From NCBI GenBank assembly GCA_945878865.1, contig CAMCUD010000016.1, forward strand, positions 45,178-109,177: a stretch of DNA of 64,000 nt, given 5' to 3'. How positions within the stretch are numbered: the stretch's first letter is position 1; the number at the start of each line of letters is the position of its first letter. Position numbers and translations under genes: made by a program. The notes under the pieces are model-generated. The model was not told where the DNA came from, ran no database searches, and saw only the letters and a list, made by a program, of their open reading frames with translations. Shown here piece by piece: positions 26,941-35,004 of this stretch. This DNA is from Bifidobacterium breve (GTDB taxonomy: Bacteria > Actinomycetota > Thermoleophilia > Solirubrobacterales > Solirubrobacteraceae).

Positions 26941-27597
26941 TCAGGCCGCCTTGCGCGAAGAGGCCTTCTTCTTCGCGGCGGGCTTCTTCGTGGACTTCTT
27001 CGCGGGCGCCTCCGCCTGCGCGAACCCGATGAGCGCGACCTGACTGGCGATGGCGCCTTCCTTGCCGGCGAGCCGCTTGGCGCTGTCGGCGAAGATCTTG
27101 TCCGCCTTCTCACGCGTGCCCTGCAGGAGCTTGGCGAGGTCGGCGCGACCCTTGGCGTCGAGATCGCCGGTGATGCTCGCCACGACGTCCTCGGGGGCGT
27201 CGAAGCCGTTGGCCTCAGCGGTCGCGACGACGTCCTTGACGATGCCCTTGAGCGCCGAGTCGTGCGCCGAGCGCCGTGTGGACGCGGGCATCTGGGCCCA
27301 GTCGTCCTTGCTGAAGAAGGGCTTCATGACCGCCCGGTAGTGATGCTCGACGGCGCCGCGCCGGGGCGTGGTGCTCACGAGCTCGATGCAGCCCAGATCG
27401 AGCAGCGTGCGGACGTGGTAGCTCACATTGCCCAGGCGTTCGTCCAGCTCTTCACTGATCTCACTCGGGCTCGCGACGCGCTCGTTGAGGATCGTGAGGA
27501 TGTTCTGGCGCAGCGGATGCGCCAGCGCCTTGACGATCCGGTGATCGAGGGCAGGAGATTCGGACGAAGACATAAAGCGCTCTGCTTCCTTTGACAT
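26941..27597 (-). CDS. ArsR-type winged-helix transcriptional regulator (paralog 2) with lysine-rich tail
   Basis: A 218-residue regulator with a winged helix-turn-helix at residues 20-95 (IVKALAHPLRQNILTI, LGNVSYHVRTLLDLGCIELV, TPRRGAVEHHYRAV). Its last 25 residues are Lys/Ala-rich (KKSTKKPAAKKKASSRKAA), resembling histone-like DNA-binding tails; paralog 1 lacks this tail. M1 at 27597 is given, but M9 at 27573 is possible. It lies upstream of paralog 1 on the same strand, with 131 nt between them that show no strong hairpin. Targets are unknown. Confidence 0.85.
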   Translation of the reverse strand: MSKEAERFMSSSESPALDHRIVKALAHPLRQNILTILNERVASPSEISEELDERLGNVSYHVRTLLDLGCIELVSTTPRRGAVEHHYRAVMKPFFSKDDWAQMPASTRRSAHDSALKGIVKDVVATAEANGFDAPEDVVASITGDLDAKGRADLAKLLQGTREKADKIFADSAKRLAGKEGAIASQVALIGFAQAEAPAKKSTKKPAAKKKASSRKAA

Positions 27598-27688
27598 GAA
27601 CCGTATTCAGGAACATAGCGAGTCACACCGTCGTACCGCGCAAGAAAGCCCCGCTCAGCGGAAAACTCCCGAAACCAGAGACGCACGT

Positions 27689-27724
27689 TTCCGGGTGCAA
27701 CTCACCAGAAGCGGGTACCCGGAA
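27689..27724 (-). terminator. Inverted repeat downstream of the histidine kinase gene
   Basis: TTCCGGGT (27689-27696) and ACCCGGAA (27717-27724) form an 8-bp stem extendable with one mismatch; a CGGGTACCCG palindrome (27712-27721) overlaps the right arm. It lies 27 nt past the kinase stop (27751) and upstream of the ArsR paralog 2 start, so it could be a terminator, an operator, or both. Confidence 0.35.
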
Positions 27725-27750
27725 CCGGTTAACAGGCACTCGCCGGACAC

Positions 27751-29208
27751 TCATCTACCCACACTCGACGTTTGCTGAACGGTCGCAGAAGGCAATTCGA
27801 CCGTAAACTTGGCGCCTCCCCGCTCGGCGTTCTCGGCGCGGACGGCGCCCCCGTGCTGCTCGACGATCCCGCCGACGATCGCCAGGCCGAGGCCCGCCCC
27901 ACCCCGCCCTCGCGCCCGGCCTCCCTCGGCGCGCCAGAAGCGCTCGAACAGCTCCTCGGGATCCACGTCCGGTGGCAGCCCCGGGCCGTGGTCGCGCACT
28001 TCGAGCACCGCGTGACCGCCGCCGTTGGCGCGCGCGCTCAGCTCGATCGCCGCGTCGCCCGGGGTGTGGACGAGCGCGTTGCGGACGAGGTTGGCGAGGA
28101 CCTGGCGCAGCTGGTCGGGATCGCCGACGACCTCGACGTGCTGGTCGCCGGCCACGGTGATCTCGCGCTCCGGTGCCACGACCCGGGCGTCGTCGGCGGC
28201 ATCGCGCGCCAGCGCGGCGAGGTCCACCGGCTTGCGCACGCGGTCGCGGACCTCGTCGAGCCGCGCGAGCGTCAGGAGGTCCTCGACCAGGACGCCCATC
28301 CGCGCGGCTTCCTGCTCGATCCGCCGCATCGCGGTCGCCGTCTCTTCCGGATCCGCGCTCGCCCCCATCCGGAAGAGCTCGGCGTAGCCGCGGATCGACG
28401 CCAGCGGCGTGCGGAGTTCGTGCGAGGCGTCGGCGACGAACCGCCGGAGGCGCTCCTCGCTGGCGCGCCGCTGCGCGAACGCCTGCTCGAGCCGGGAGAG
28501 CATCCGATTGAGCGCGAGCCCGAGCCGCCCCACCTCGGTGCGGTCGTTCGCCGGCTCGACCCGCCGGCTGAGGTCGCCGCCGGCGATGGCGCCCGCCGTC
28601 GCGCCGATGCGGTCCAGCGGCCGCAGCCCGAGCCCGACCACCCACCACGCCGACGCGCCGAGCACGAAGAGGATCGCGCCGATCACCAGCCCCTCGACGA
28701 CCAGGAGGCGATTGAGCGTCTGATCGACGTCGTCGAACGGAATCGCCGCCACGGTGATGAAGCCGGCGGGGTTCTGCTCGGCCAGGACGCGGTAGTGCCC
28801 GTCGTCGCCGTCGACCGTGACGGCCTCTCCGAGCGGCAGCTCATCTGGAAGCTCGGGGGTCTCGGTGCTCGTGCCCTCGTACCCGAGGGCAACGGTCGCC
28901 CGCACATCGCCGCTGGTCGTCCGGATCTGCCCGAACGTCCCGGCCGGAAGACTCTGATCCCCACCCGGTGGACCGCCCGGCATCGGCCGGCCGTAGCCGT
29001 CACCGTCGCGATCGACCCCTCCCCCGCTGCCGCTCTGCGCCTGGCGATAGGCCTCGCGCGTCACCGCGGGGATCGCCACCTGGGCCTGTTGGTCGGTCCG
29101 CTCGATGAGGAACGAGCGCTGCTCGGCGTACGTGATCCCGGCGAGCAGCACGAGACCCAGCGCAGAGAGGACGAGCAACCCCGCGACGAGCCGGGCGCGC
29201 AGCGACAC
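27751..29208 (-). CDS. Sensor histidine kinase
   Basis: A 485-residue membrane kinase. It has a first transmembrane helix (residues 6-26), an extracytoplasmic domain of about 140 residues with a glycine/aspartate-rich loop (GSGGGVDRDGDGYGRP), a second helix (about 168-192), a HAMP domain, a dimerisation domain with the phospho-acceptor H263 in ASHELRTPLASIRGY, and an ATPase domain with N-box (LANLVRNALVHT), DHGPGLPP and GGAGLGLAIV. The GTG at 29208 is chosen because it starts 1 nt after the response regulator stop; a longer upstream frame only overlaps that gene. Forms a two-component system with the adjacent regulator; the signal is unknown. Confidence 0.93.
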   Translation of the reverse strand: MSLRARLVAGLLVLSALGLVLLAGITYAEQRSFLIERTDQQAQVAIPAVTREAYRQAQSGSGGGVDRDGDGYGRPMPGGPPGGDQSLPAGTFGQIRTTSGDVRATVALGYEGTSTETPELPDELPLGEAVTVDGDDGHYRVLAEQNPAGFITVAAIPFDDVDQTLNRLLVVEGLVIGAILFVLGASAWWVVGLGLRPLDRIGATAGAIAGGDLSRRVEPANDRTEVGRLGLALNRMLSRLEQAFAQRRASEERLRRFVADASHELRTPLASIRGYAELFRMGASADPEETATAMRRIEQEAARMGVLVEDLLTLARLDEVRDRVRKPVDLAALARDAADDARVVAPEREITVAGDQHVEVVGDPDQLRQVLANLVRNALVHTPGDAAIELSARANGGGHAVLEVRDHGPGLPPDVDPEELFERFWRAEGGRARGRGGAGLGLAIVGGIVEQHGGAVRAENAERGGAKFTVELPSATVQQTSSVGR

Positions 29209-29209
29209 G

Positions 29210-29926
29210 TCAGCTCCTCGGTCGGCGCAGCGCGTAGCCGACGCCGCGCACCGTGTGGATGAGCGGGACGCCCTCGCCGACGTCGAGCTTCTTGCGCAGG
29301 TAGCTGACGTAGGTCTCGAGCACGCGGGCGTCGCCGCCGAAGTCGTACTCCCAGACGTGGTCGAGGAGCTGCGCACGTGTGAGCACGCGCCGCGGGTTGA
29401 GCATGAAGTACCGCAGGAGGCGGTACTCGGTGGCGGTCAGATCGACCGGCACGCCGCCGCGGGTGACCTCGCGCGTGTCCTCGTCGAGCTCGAGGTCCTC
29501 GAAGACCAGCCGCCCGGATTCGGGCTCTGACGCGCCGGTGCGCCGCAGGATGGTGCGGATGCGCGCGACGAGCTCCTCGAGGCTGAAGGGCTTCGTGACG
29601 TAGTCGTCGCCGCCCATCGTCAGGCCGCGGACCTTGTCCTCGGTCGCGTCGCGGGCGGTGAGGAAGAGGATCGGCACCCGTGCGCGCTGGGCGCCGAGCC
29701 GCTCGGCGACGTCGAACCCCTCCATGTCCGGCAGCATCACGTCGAGCACCATGAGGTGCGGGCGGAACGACGCCACGCCGTCCAGCGCCTCACGGCCGGT
29801 GCCGGCGGTCTCGACGTTGAAGCCCTGGTAGCGCAGCGCCATCGCGATGACGTCAGCGATGTTCTGCTCGTCGTCGACGACGAGCACGCGAAGGGCGTCG
29901 GGATCCGCGGCGGACTCAGTGGCCAT
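29210..29926 (-). CDS. OmpR-family response regulator
   Basis: A 238-residue regulator. Receiver domain 12-125 holds the acidic pair D18-D19 (VVDDE), the phospho-acceptor D62 (MVLDVMLPDMEG), T90/S90-type region FLTARD and K112 region VTKPFSLEEL. The C-terminal winged-helix DNA-binding domain ends in VLETYVSYLRKKLD and HTVRGVGYALR. It resembles MprA/TcrA-type regulators. It precedes the kinase by 1 nt, so the pair is translationally coupled. A GAAGCT-TGG-AGCTTC dyad (29945-29959) lies just upstream and could be its own binding site. Confidence 0.93.
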   Translation of the reverse strand: MATESAADPDALRVLVVDDEQNIADVIAMALRYQGFNVETAGTGREALDGVASFRPHLMVLDVMLPDMEGFDVAERLGAQRARVPILFLTARDATEDKVRGLTMGGDDYVTKPFSLEELVARIRTILRRTGASEPESGRLVFEDLELDEDTREVTRGGVPVDLTATEYRLLRYFMLNPRRVLTRAQLLDHVWEYDFGGDARVLETYVSYLRKKLDVGEGVPLIHTVRGVGYALRRPRS

Positions 29927-29944
29927 GGAGACAGTGTCGGTTCC

Positions 29945-29959
29945 GAAGCTTGGAGCTTC
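29945..29959. promoter_or_regulatory. Dyad between the response regulator and SDR genes
   Basis: GAAGCT-TGG-AGCTTC, a perfect 6-bp dyad in the 65-nt divergent region. It is placed to control either gene and is a natural candidate for response-regulator autoregulation, though OmpR-type regulators more often bind direct repeats. Confidence 0.35.
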
Positions 29960-29991
29960 CTGAGAGGACGGTACCTGGAAGGATCGGGGGC

Positions 29992-30786
29992 ATGGTCATC
30001 TGCATCACAGGCGCGTCGAGCGGGATCGGCGAGGCCACCGCGGCCCGCTTCGCCCGCGAGCCCGGCGCCAGGCTCGTCCTCGTCGCCCGGCGTGAGGACC
30101 GCCTGGCCGCACTCGCCGCGCGCCTGCCCGGCGGCCCGCACACCGTCGTCGCCGTCGACCTGACCTCGGACGATGCTCCAGCGCGCGTGCGCGCGCACGT
30201 GGAGGAGCAGCACGACGGCCGGCTCGACGTCCTCGTCAACAACGCGGGCGCGGCATGGCGCGCACGTTTCGACGAGGGCGGCTGGGAGAACGTACGCAAG
30301 ACGATGGCGCTGAACTTCGACGCCCAGGTGCGCCTGACCGAGGCGCTCCTCCCGCTCGTGCGGGCCAGCGCACCGAGCGCGATCGTCAACGTCGCGAGCA
30401 CCGCCGGCCGCGTCGCGCGCGGCGGCACCGGCGCGTACTCCGCCTCCAAGTTCGCGCTGGCCGGCTGGAGCGATGCGCTCTGGGCCGAGGAGCGCGAGCA
30501 CGGCGTCCACGTCGGTCTCGTGCTCCCCGGGTTCATCAGCACCGAGGGGTTCCCGCAGGCCGAGCTGAGAGCCAGCCCGCGGACGCGGTGGATGGTCTCC
30601 ACCGCCGACAAGGCCGCCGACGCGATCGCGCAATGCGCGCTCGACCGCCGGCCCGAGCGCTACGTCCCGCGCGCGTACTGGATCCCAGCGGCGCTACGCA
30701 TCGTGCTGCCGTCGCTCGTCCGTCGCGCCATCGGCGGCAGCTCCGCCCAGGTCATGACGACGACCACGAAGGCCGACGGGGAGTGA
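29992..30786 (+). CDS. Short-chain dehydrogenase/reductase (SDR)
   Basis: A 264-residue classical SDR with the Rossmann motif TGASSGIG (6-13), NNAG (83-86), catalytic S136 (NVAST), Y149 and K153 (YSASK), and a substrate loop with PGFISTEGFPQ. The C-terminal segment (PAALRIVLPSLVRRAIGG) is hydrophobic and basic, suggesting membrane association as in some DHRS-like SDRs. Substrate unknown. The ATG at 29992 is preceded by GGAAGGAT. Its TGA overlaps the GTG of the LuxR-type gene (GTGA), so the two are translationally coupled. Confidence 0.9.
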   Translation: MVICITGASSGIGEATAARFAREPGARLVLVARREDRLAALAARLPGGPHTVVAVDLTSDDAPARVRAHVEEQHDGRLDVLVNNAGAAWRARFDEGGWENVRKTMALNFDAQVRLTEALLPLVRASAPSAIVNVASTAGRVARGGTGAYSASKFALAGWSDALWAEEREHGVHVGLVLPGFISTEGFPQAELRASPRTRWMVSTADKAADAIAQCALDRRPERYVPRAYWIPAALRIVLPSLVRRAIGGSSAQVMTTTTKADGE

Positions 30787-33575
30787 TCGCCGCGGACCTG
30801 CTCGAGCGCGGCGTCGAGCTGGAGCTCGTCGACGAGCTCCTCACCGGCGCGGCCGCAGGAGAGGGCGGGTTCCTGCTCATCGAAGGGCTCGCCGGCATCG
30901 GCAAGACGCGGGTCCTCGCCGAGGTCCGGCGCCGGGCCGGCACGCGGATGCGGGTGCTGACCGCGCGCGGAAGCGAGCTCGAGGGCGCGTTCCCGTTCGG
31001 CGTCGTGCGCCAGCTCTTCGAATCGGTGATGACCGACCCCGACCTGCGCGACCTGGCGCTCCTCGGCGCGGCTGCGCCCGCGGGTGACGTCCTGGGTGCG
31101 CCCACGGGCAACACGCAGGCGGGCAACGCGTCGTTCGCGGTGCTCCACGGCCTGTACTGGCTGACGCAGAACCTCTCCGACGACCTCCCGCTCGTTCTCA
31201 CGGTCGACGACCTGCACTGGGTCGACCGCCCGTCGCTGCGGTACCTCGCCTACCTCGTGCGCCGGCTCGAGGGCGCGCCGATCCTCCTCGCCGCGACCCT
31301 GCGCACCTCCGAGCCGGGGATCGATCCGGCGCTGCTCGCCGAGCTCGCCCACGACCCGGTCGCGCGGCCGTTGCGCCCGAGCCCCCTGAGCGAGGACGCC
31401 GTCGGCGCGCTGCTCGGCGAGCGCCTCGCCGACACGCCCGACCCCGCGTTCGTCGCCGCGTGCCACGCATCGACCGGCGGCAACCCGCTGCTGCTGCGCC
31501 AGCTCCTCGTCGCCCTGGCCGCCGACAAGGTCCGCCCCTCTGCGGACGCCGTCGACGTCGTCACCCAGATCGCGCCGCGCGCGGTGTCGCGGACCGTCCT
31601 GCTCCGGCTCGCGCGGCTCCCCGCCGAGGCCGAATCCGTGGCGCGCGCGATCGCGATCCTCGGCGAGCAGACGAGCCCCGACGCGGTGGCGGAGCTGTCG
31701 GGGATCGCCCCGAAGACCGTGGCGGAGATGACCACCGCCCTCGTCCGGGCCGAGATCCTGCGCGCCGAGCCGCCCCTCGGCTTTGAGCATCCACTCGTCC
31801 GCGACGCGGTCTACCAGGAGATGGCGCCCGCCCAGCGCGAGCTGCTGCACGGCCGCGCCGCGGAAGCGCTGCGCGCCGGCGGCGCACCGGCGGAGCAGGT
31901 CGCCACGCAGCTGCTGCGCACCCCGCCGCGCGGTGACGCCGACGCCGTTGCGACGCTCATGGCCGCCGGCCACGACGCGGTCGCCCGGGGCGCGCCCGAC
32001 GGCGCGGTCGCCTACTTCCAGCGCGCGCTGGACGAGCCGCCCGAGCCCGAGGTCCGCCCCGGCCTGCTCGGCGCGCTGGGCGTCATCGAGGCGCAGACCA
32101 ACGGCCCCGGCGCCGCTGCGCACCTCCGCGAGGTCCTCGACGGCCTCGACGACCCCTTCGCCCGGGCCGGCATCGCCCAGGTGCTCTCCCGGACGCTCAT
32201 CTTCACCGGCGCGCCCGAAGTGGGCAGCGACGTCGCCACCGAGGCCCGCGACGGACTGCCCGACGTCCCGGAGGCGCGCGACGTGCGCCTCGGCCTGGAG
32301 GCCGTCCGCGTCATCGCCGCGATCTTCGGGGTCGTCGACGACGCCCAGCTCGCCCTGCTCGCCGAGCACCGGCATCCGCCGCCGGAAGCCGGCACCGGCG
32401 AGCTCCTGCTCGCCGCGATGGCCGTCTACACCTGGGCGCAGACCGACGGCACCGCGGAGGAGTGCTGCGCCGCGGCGCTCGACCTTCTGCGCGACGGGCG
32501 CCTGCGCCTCGCCGACGATCCACTCATCTCCAGCGGCGCGTTCGCCGTCCTGCAGTTCGCCGCACACGACGAGCTGCTGGAGATCTGGGAGCGCGAGCGC
32601 GCGGAGGCCTACCGGACGGGTTCGCTGCTGCTGACCTCGACGATGCACAACTGGTACGCGGGCGCGCTGCTGCGCCGGGGCGACCTCGAGCAGGCCCGGG
32701 AGGAGTTCGAGACCGGCCACCGGCAGTTCCGCCAGTGGGGCTACAGCCCGGAGATCCTCACCGTCAGCGCGTGCCACCTCGTGGTGCTGCTCACCGAGCA
32801 GGGCGAGCTGCAGGACGCGCGGGCCCTCCTGGATTCGCTGGTCGCGCCCGAGCGCGACGCGATCGCGACGTTCCACCGGCTCTACGCCGAGGCGCAGCTC
32901 GCGCTCGCGGAGAACGACCCGGCGCGCGCGCTGGAGCTCTGCGACGAGCTCGAGCGGCGCATCACGTGGGTGACCCGCCCGATCGACTACCCGTGGCCGC
33001 GCGTCCGGGCGATGGCCCTCGACCTCGCCGGCCGGTCCGGCGAAGCCCGCGAGGTCGCCCGCGCCTGGGTCGAGCAGACCCGCGCCTGGGGCGCGCCGGG
33101 CGAGGTCGGGGCGGCGCTTCGCGTGCTCGGGCTCGTCGAGCGCGACGAGGGCGTCGCCACCCTCGAGCAGGCCGTGGAGATCCTGGAGGGCTCGTCCGCG
33201 CGACTCGAGCTCGCCAAGGCGCTGGCCGCGCTCGGCGCCACGCTGCGCCGCGCCCGCAAGCCGACCGAGGCGCGCGAGCCGCTGCGGCGCGCGCTCGAGC
33301 TCGCCTCGGCGTGCGGGGCCCCTGGCCTCGTCGAGCACGTGCGCACCGAGCTCTACGCGTCAGGCGCCCGTCCGCGCAGCGACGCCCTCGGCGGCGCCGA
33401 TGCGCTGACGCCGAGCGAGCGGCGGGTCGTCGACCTCGCCGTCGCCGGTCACGCGAACCGGGAGATCGCCCAGCAGCTCTACGTCACGCCGAAGACCGTC
33501 GAGGTCCACCTCACCAACGCGTACCGCAAGCTCGGCGTGCGCTCACGCCACGACCTCGCCGGGGCGCTCGGCTGA
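30783..33575 (+). CDS. LuxR-family regulator with N-terminal ATPase (LAL type)
   Basis: A 930-residue regulator. The N-terminal STAND-type ATPase has Walker A (GLAGIGKTR, from residue 35) and Walker B (LVLTVDDLHWVDRPS). A long helical, TPR-like middle follows (for example AGALLRRGDLEQAREEFETG). The C-terminal LuxR helix-turn-helix has LTPSERRVVDLAVAGHANRE and VTPKTVEVHLTNAYRKLGVR. LAL proteins are typically ATP-dependent activators of carbohydrate or secondary-metabolite genes, but there is no such cluster here. The GTG at 30783 overlaps the SDR stop; the open frame extends further upstream only antiparallel to coding logic. Its 3' end overlaps the convergent YrhK-like gene by 33 nt. Confidence 0.9.
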   Translation: MIAADLLERGVELELVDELLTGAAAGEGGFLLIEGLAGIGKTRVLAEVRRRAGTRMRVLTARGSELEGAFPFGVVRQLFESVMTDPDLRDLALLGAAAPAGDVLGAPTGNTQAGNASFAVLHGLYWLTQNLSDDLPLVLTVDDLHWVDRPSLRYLAYLVRRLEGAPILLAATLRTSEPGIDPALLAELAHDPVARPLRPSPLSEDAVGALLGERLADTPDPAFVAACHASTGGNPLLLRQLLVALAADKVRPSADAVDVVTQIAPRAVSRTVLLRLARLPAEAESVARAIAILGEQTSPDAVAELSGIAPKTVAEMTTALVRAEILRAEPPLGFEHPLVRDAVYQEMAPAQRELLHGRAAEALRAGGAPAEQVATQLLRTPPRGDADAVATLMAAGHDAVARGAPDGAVAYFQRALDEPPEPEVRPGLLGALGVIEAQTNGPGAAAHLREVLDGLDDPFARAGIAQVLSRTLIFTGAPEVGSDVATEARDGLPDVPEARDVRLGLEAVRVIAAIFGVVDDAQLALLAEHRHPPPEAGTGELLLAAMAVYTWAQTDGTAEECCAAALDLLRDGRLRLADDPLISSGAFAVLQFAAHDELLEIWERERAEAYRTGSLLLTSTMHNWYAGALLRRGDLEQAREEFETGHRQFRQWGYSPEILTVSACHLVVLLTEQGELQDARALLDSLVAPERDAIATFHRLYAEAQLALAENDPARALELCDELERRITWVTRPIDYPWPRVRAMALDLAGRSGEAREVARAWVEQTRAWGAPGEVGAALRVLGLVERDEGVATLEQAVEILEGSSARLELAKALAALGATLRRARKPTEAREPLRRALELASACGAPGLVEHVRTELYASGARPRSDALGGADALTPSERRVVDLAVAGHANREIAQQLYVTPKTVEVHLTNAYRKLGVRSRHDLAGALG

Positions 33576-34268
33576 GGCCCGCCGCCGCGCCTCGGCGCGG
33601 CCCTCGAGCGCGAGCAGGACCGCCCCGATGAAGAAGCAGACCGCGCCGGCCGCGGTCCCGGTGTTGGCCAGCCGATCGTCGACGAGGTCGCCCGTGGCCG
33701 GGCGGCCGAACGCCGCGATCGCGGCGACGCCGAACGCGATGGAGCCGAGCAGGTTGACCACGCCGATCTTCCAGTCGGGATCACGCGGCTCCCAGGCCAT
33801 CCACCGGTGCTGCACGATGACGAGCGCGACGACGCTGGCGACGAGGAAGCAGACCGAGCCGACGGCGTCGGGCACCCAGACCCGCCGGTTGGCCTCCTCG
33901 AGGGTCAGCGCGGCGTCCATCGCGTTCCACGTGTTCACGTTGAAGAAGAGGGTCCCGACGAACTGCACGGCGGCCGCCACCCAGTCGGCGTGCGGCTCCC
34001 ACCACTTCTGCGGGTGCAGGATCGTCCGCGTCTCGTCGGAGTGCCGGTTGTGCGGCACGCTGGCGGCCGCCAGGAGCTGCAGCAGCGCGGCGGTGGTGAA
34101 GAAGACGGACCCGACGAAGAACGTCACGTCGATCCACGACGCCTGGCTCGTCAGCGCCGCGACCGCGGGCACGAAGAAGCACGCCGAGCCGATGGCGAAG
34201 AACCAGCCGGTGAAGCGCATCGCCGTCGGCGAGCGCCACCGGTCAGACCGCAGGCGGAACCCGCTCAA
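33543..34268 (-). CDS. Six-helix membrane protein, YrhK-like
   Basis: A 241-residue integral membrane protein with six hydrophobic helices. Several carry a similar GSxxF pattern (AIGSACFFVPAVAAL, FVGSVFFTTAALLQ, AVGSVCFLVASVVAL, LLGSIAFGVAAIAAF), suggesting tandem duplication of a two-helix unit as in YrhK-domain proteins. Between them is a soluble loop (PHNRHSDETRTILHPQKWWE). Function unknown. Its ATG overlaps the stop of the upstream GntR/FCD gene by ATGA, so the two are likely cotranscribed. Confidence 0.75.
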   Translation of the reverse strand: MSGFRLRSDRWRSPTAMRFTGWFFAIGSACFFVPAVAALTSQASWIDVTFFVGSVFFTTAALLQLLAAASVPHNRHSDETRTILHPQKWWEPHADWVAAAVQFVGTLFFNVNTWNAMDAALTLEEANRRVWVPDAVGSVCFLVASVVALVIVQHRWMAWEPRDPDWKIGVVNLLGSIAFGVAAIAAFGRPATGDLVDDRLANTGTAAGAVCFFIGAVLLALEGRAEARRRASAERPGEVVA

Positions 34269-34948
34269 CTGGCAGCGAGCTCCTCGAACGCACTGTCGGG
34301 CAGCAGCTCGATCGTCCGGATCGCCTGGTCGACGCCCTCCTCGAACAGCCGGAGTGCCTCGTCGGGATCGTCGCGCTCGAGCGCGGCCAGGACGCCGCGG
34401 AGCGTGTCGTACCCCAACGCGAAGCAGTTCGCCGGGTAGACGAGCATGACGATCCGCTCCGTCCGCGGACGCAGCAGGTCGAGCTGCCGGATGAGCTCCT
34501 GGTTGCCGTGCGCCTCGTGGACGGGGCGGTTGAAGACGAACGTCTCGACGACCGCCGCCGCAGGCTCGCGGTCGCGGTCGATGAGCTCGTAGGCGCGCAG
34601 GACCTGGCGCATGACCCGCAGGTCGCCGTCGGTCACCGCGCGGACCCCGAGCGCGTAGGAGCGGACCACGAGCGCGCGGACCACCTCGAGGAACTGGATC
34701 GTCGGTCGGCGCTCGAGCGGCGCGGCGCGGTACGTCCCGTCGCCCAGCCGCTCGGCGATGCCCTCGACGACCATCTCGTCGAGCGCCGCGGGCAGGTCGT
34801 CGACGGCGATCTCGAGCTCAGGCGAGACGTCCTCGGGATCGAGCGTCTCCCCCGGCAGCCAGTGGCCGAAGATCAAGGCGTCCCGCAGGCGGCTGGTCGC
34901 CTCGTCCCCCGGCAGGCCCTGCCAGGTTGACTCCTCGTAGCGGCGCAT
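34265..34948 (-). CDS. GntR/FCD-type transcriptional regulator
   Basis: A 227-residue protein. Residues 15-80 form a GntR-like winged helix (ATSRLRDALIFGHWLPGETL, LPAALDEMVVEGIAERLGDGTYR). Residues 95-220 are an all-helical FCD-like ligand-binding domain (VRALVVRSYALGVRAV, DRDREPAAAVVETFVFNRPVHEAHGN). The metal-binding histidines typical of FCD are only partly evident (H143 in VHEAHGN), so the ligand site may be altered. It lies upstream of and overlaps the YrhK-like gene; it could regulate that gene or the adjacent sugar ABC operon. Confidence 0.8.
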   Translation of the reverse strand: MRRYEESTWQGLPGDEATSRLRDALIFGHWLPGETLDPEDVSPELEIAVDDLPAALDEMVVEGIAERLGDGTYRAAPLERRPTIQFLEVVRALVVRSYALGVRAVTDGDLRVMRQVLRAYELIDRDREPAAAVVETFVFNRPVHEAHGNQELIRQLDLLRPRTERIVMLVYPANCFALGYDTLRGVLAALERDDPDEALRLFEEGVDQAIRTIELLPDSAFEELAAS

Positions 34949-35004
34949 GGCGCGACCTTACCGGGGGCGGCGACGCGATGGACGCGCACCGCCCCCGGCC
35001 AGGC

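Noticed and set aside
30255..30782. Upstream extension of the LuxR-type regulator to about 1106 residues
   Set aside because: The extension overlaps the SDR gene out of frame and has no family features; the GTGA-coupled GTG at 30783 gives the expected N-terminus.
30660..33338. A long minus-strand frame opposite the LuxR-type regulator
   Set aside because: Low-complexity Arg/Glu/Gly composition with no motif; the plus-strand gene has intact Walker and helix-turn-helix motifs.
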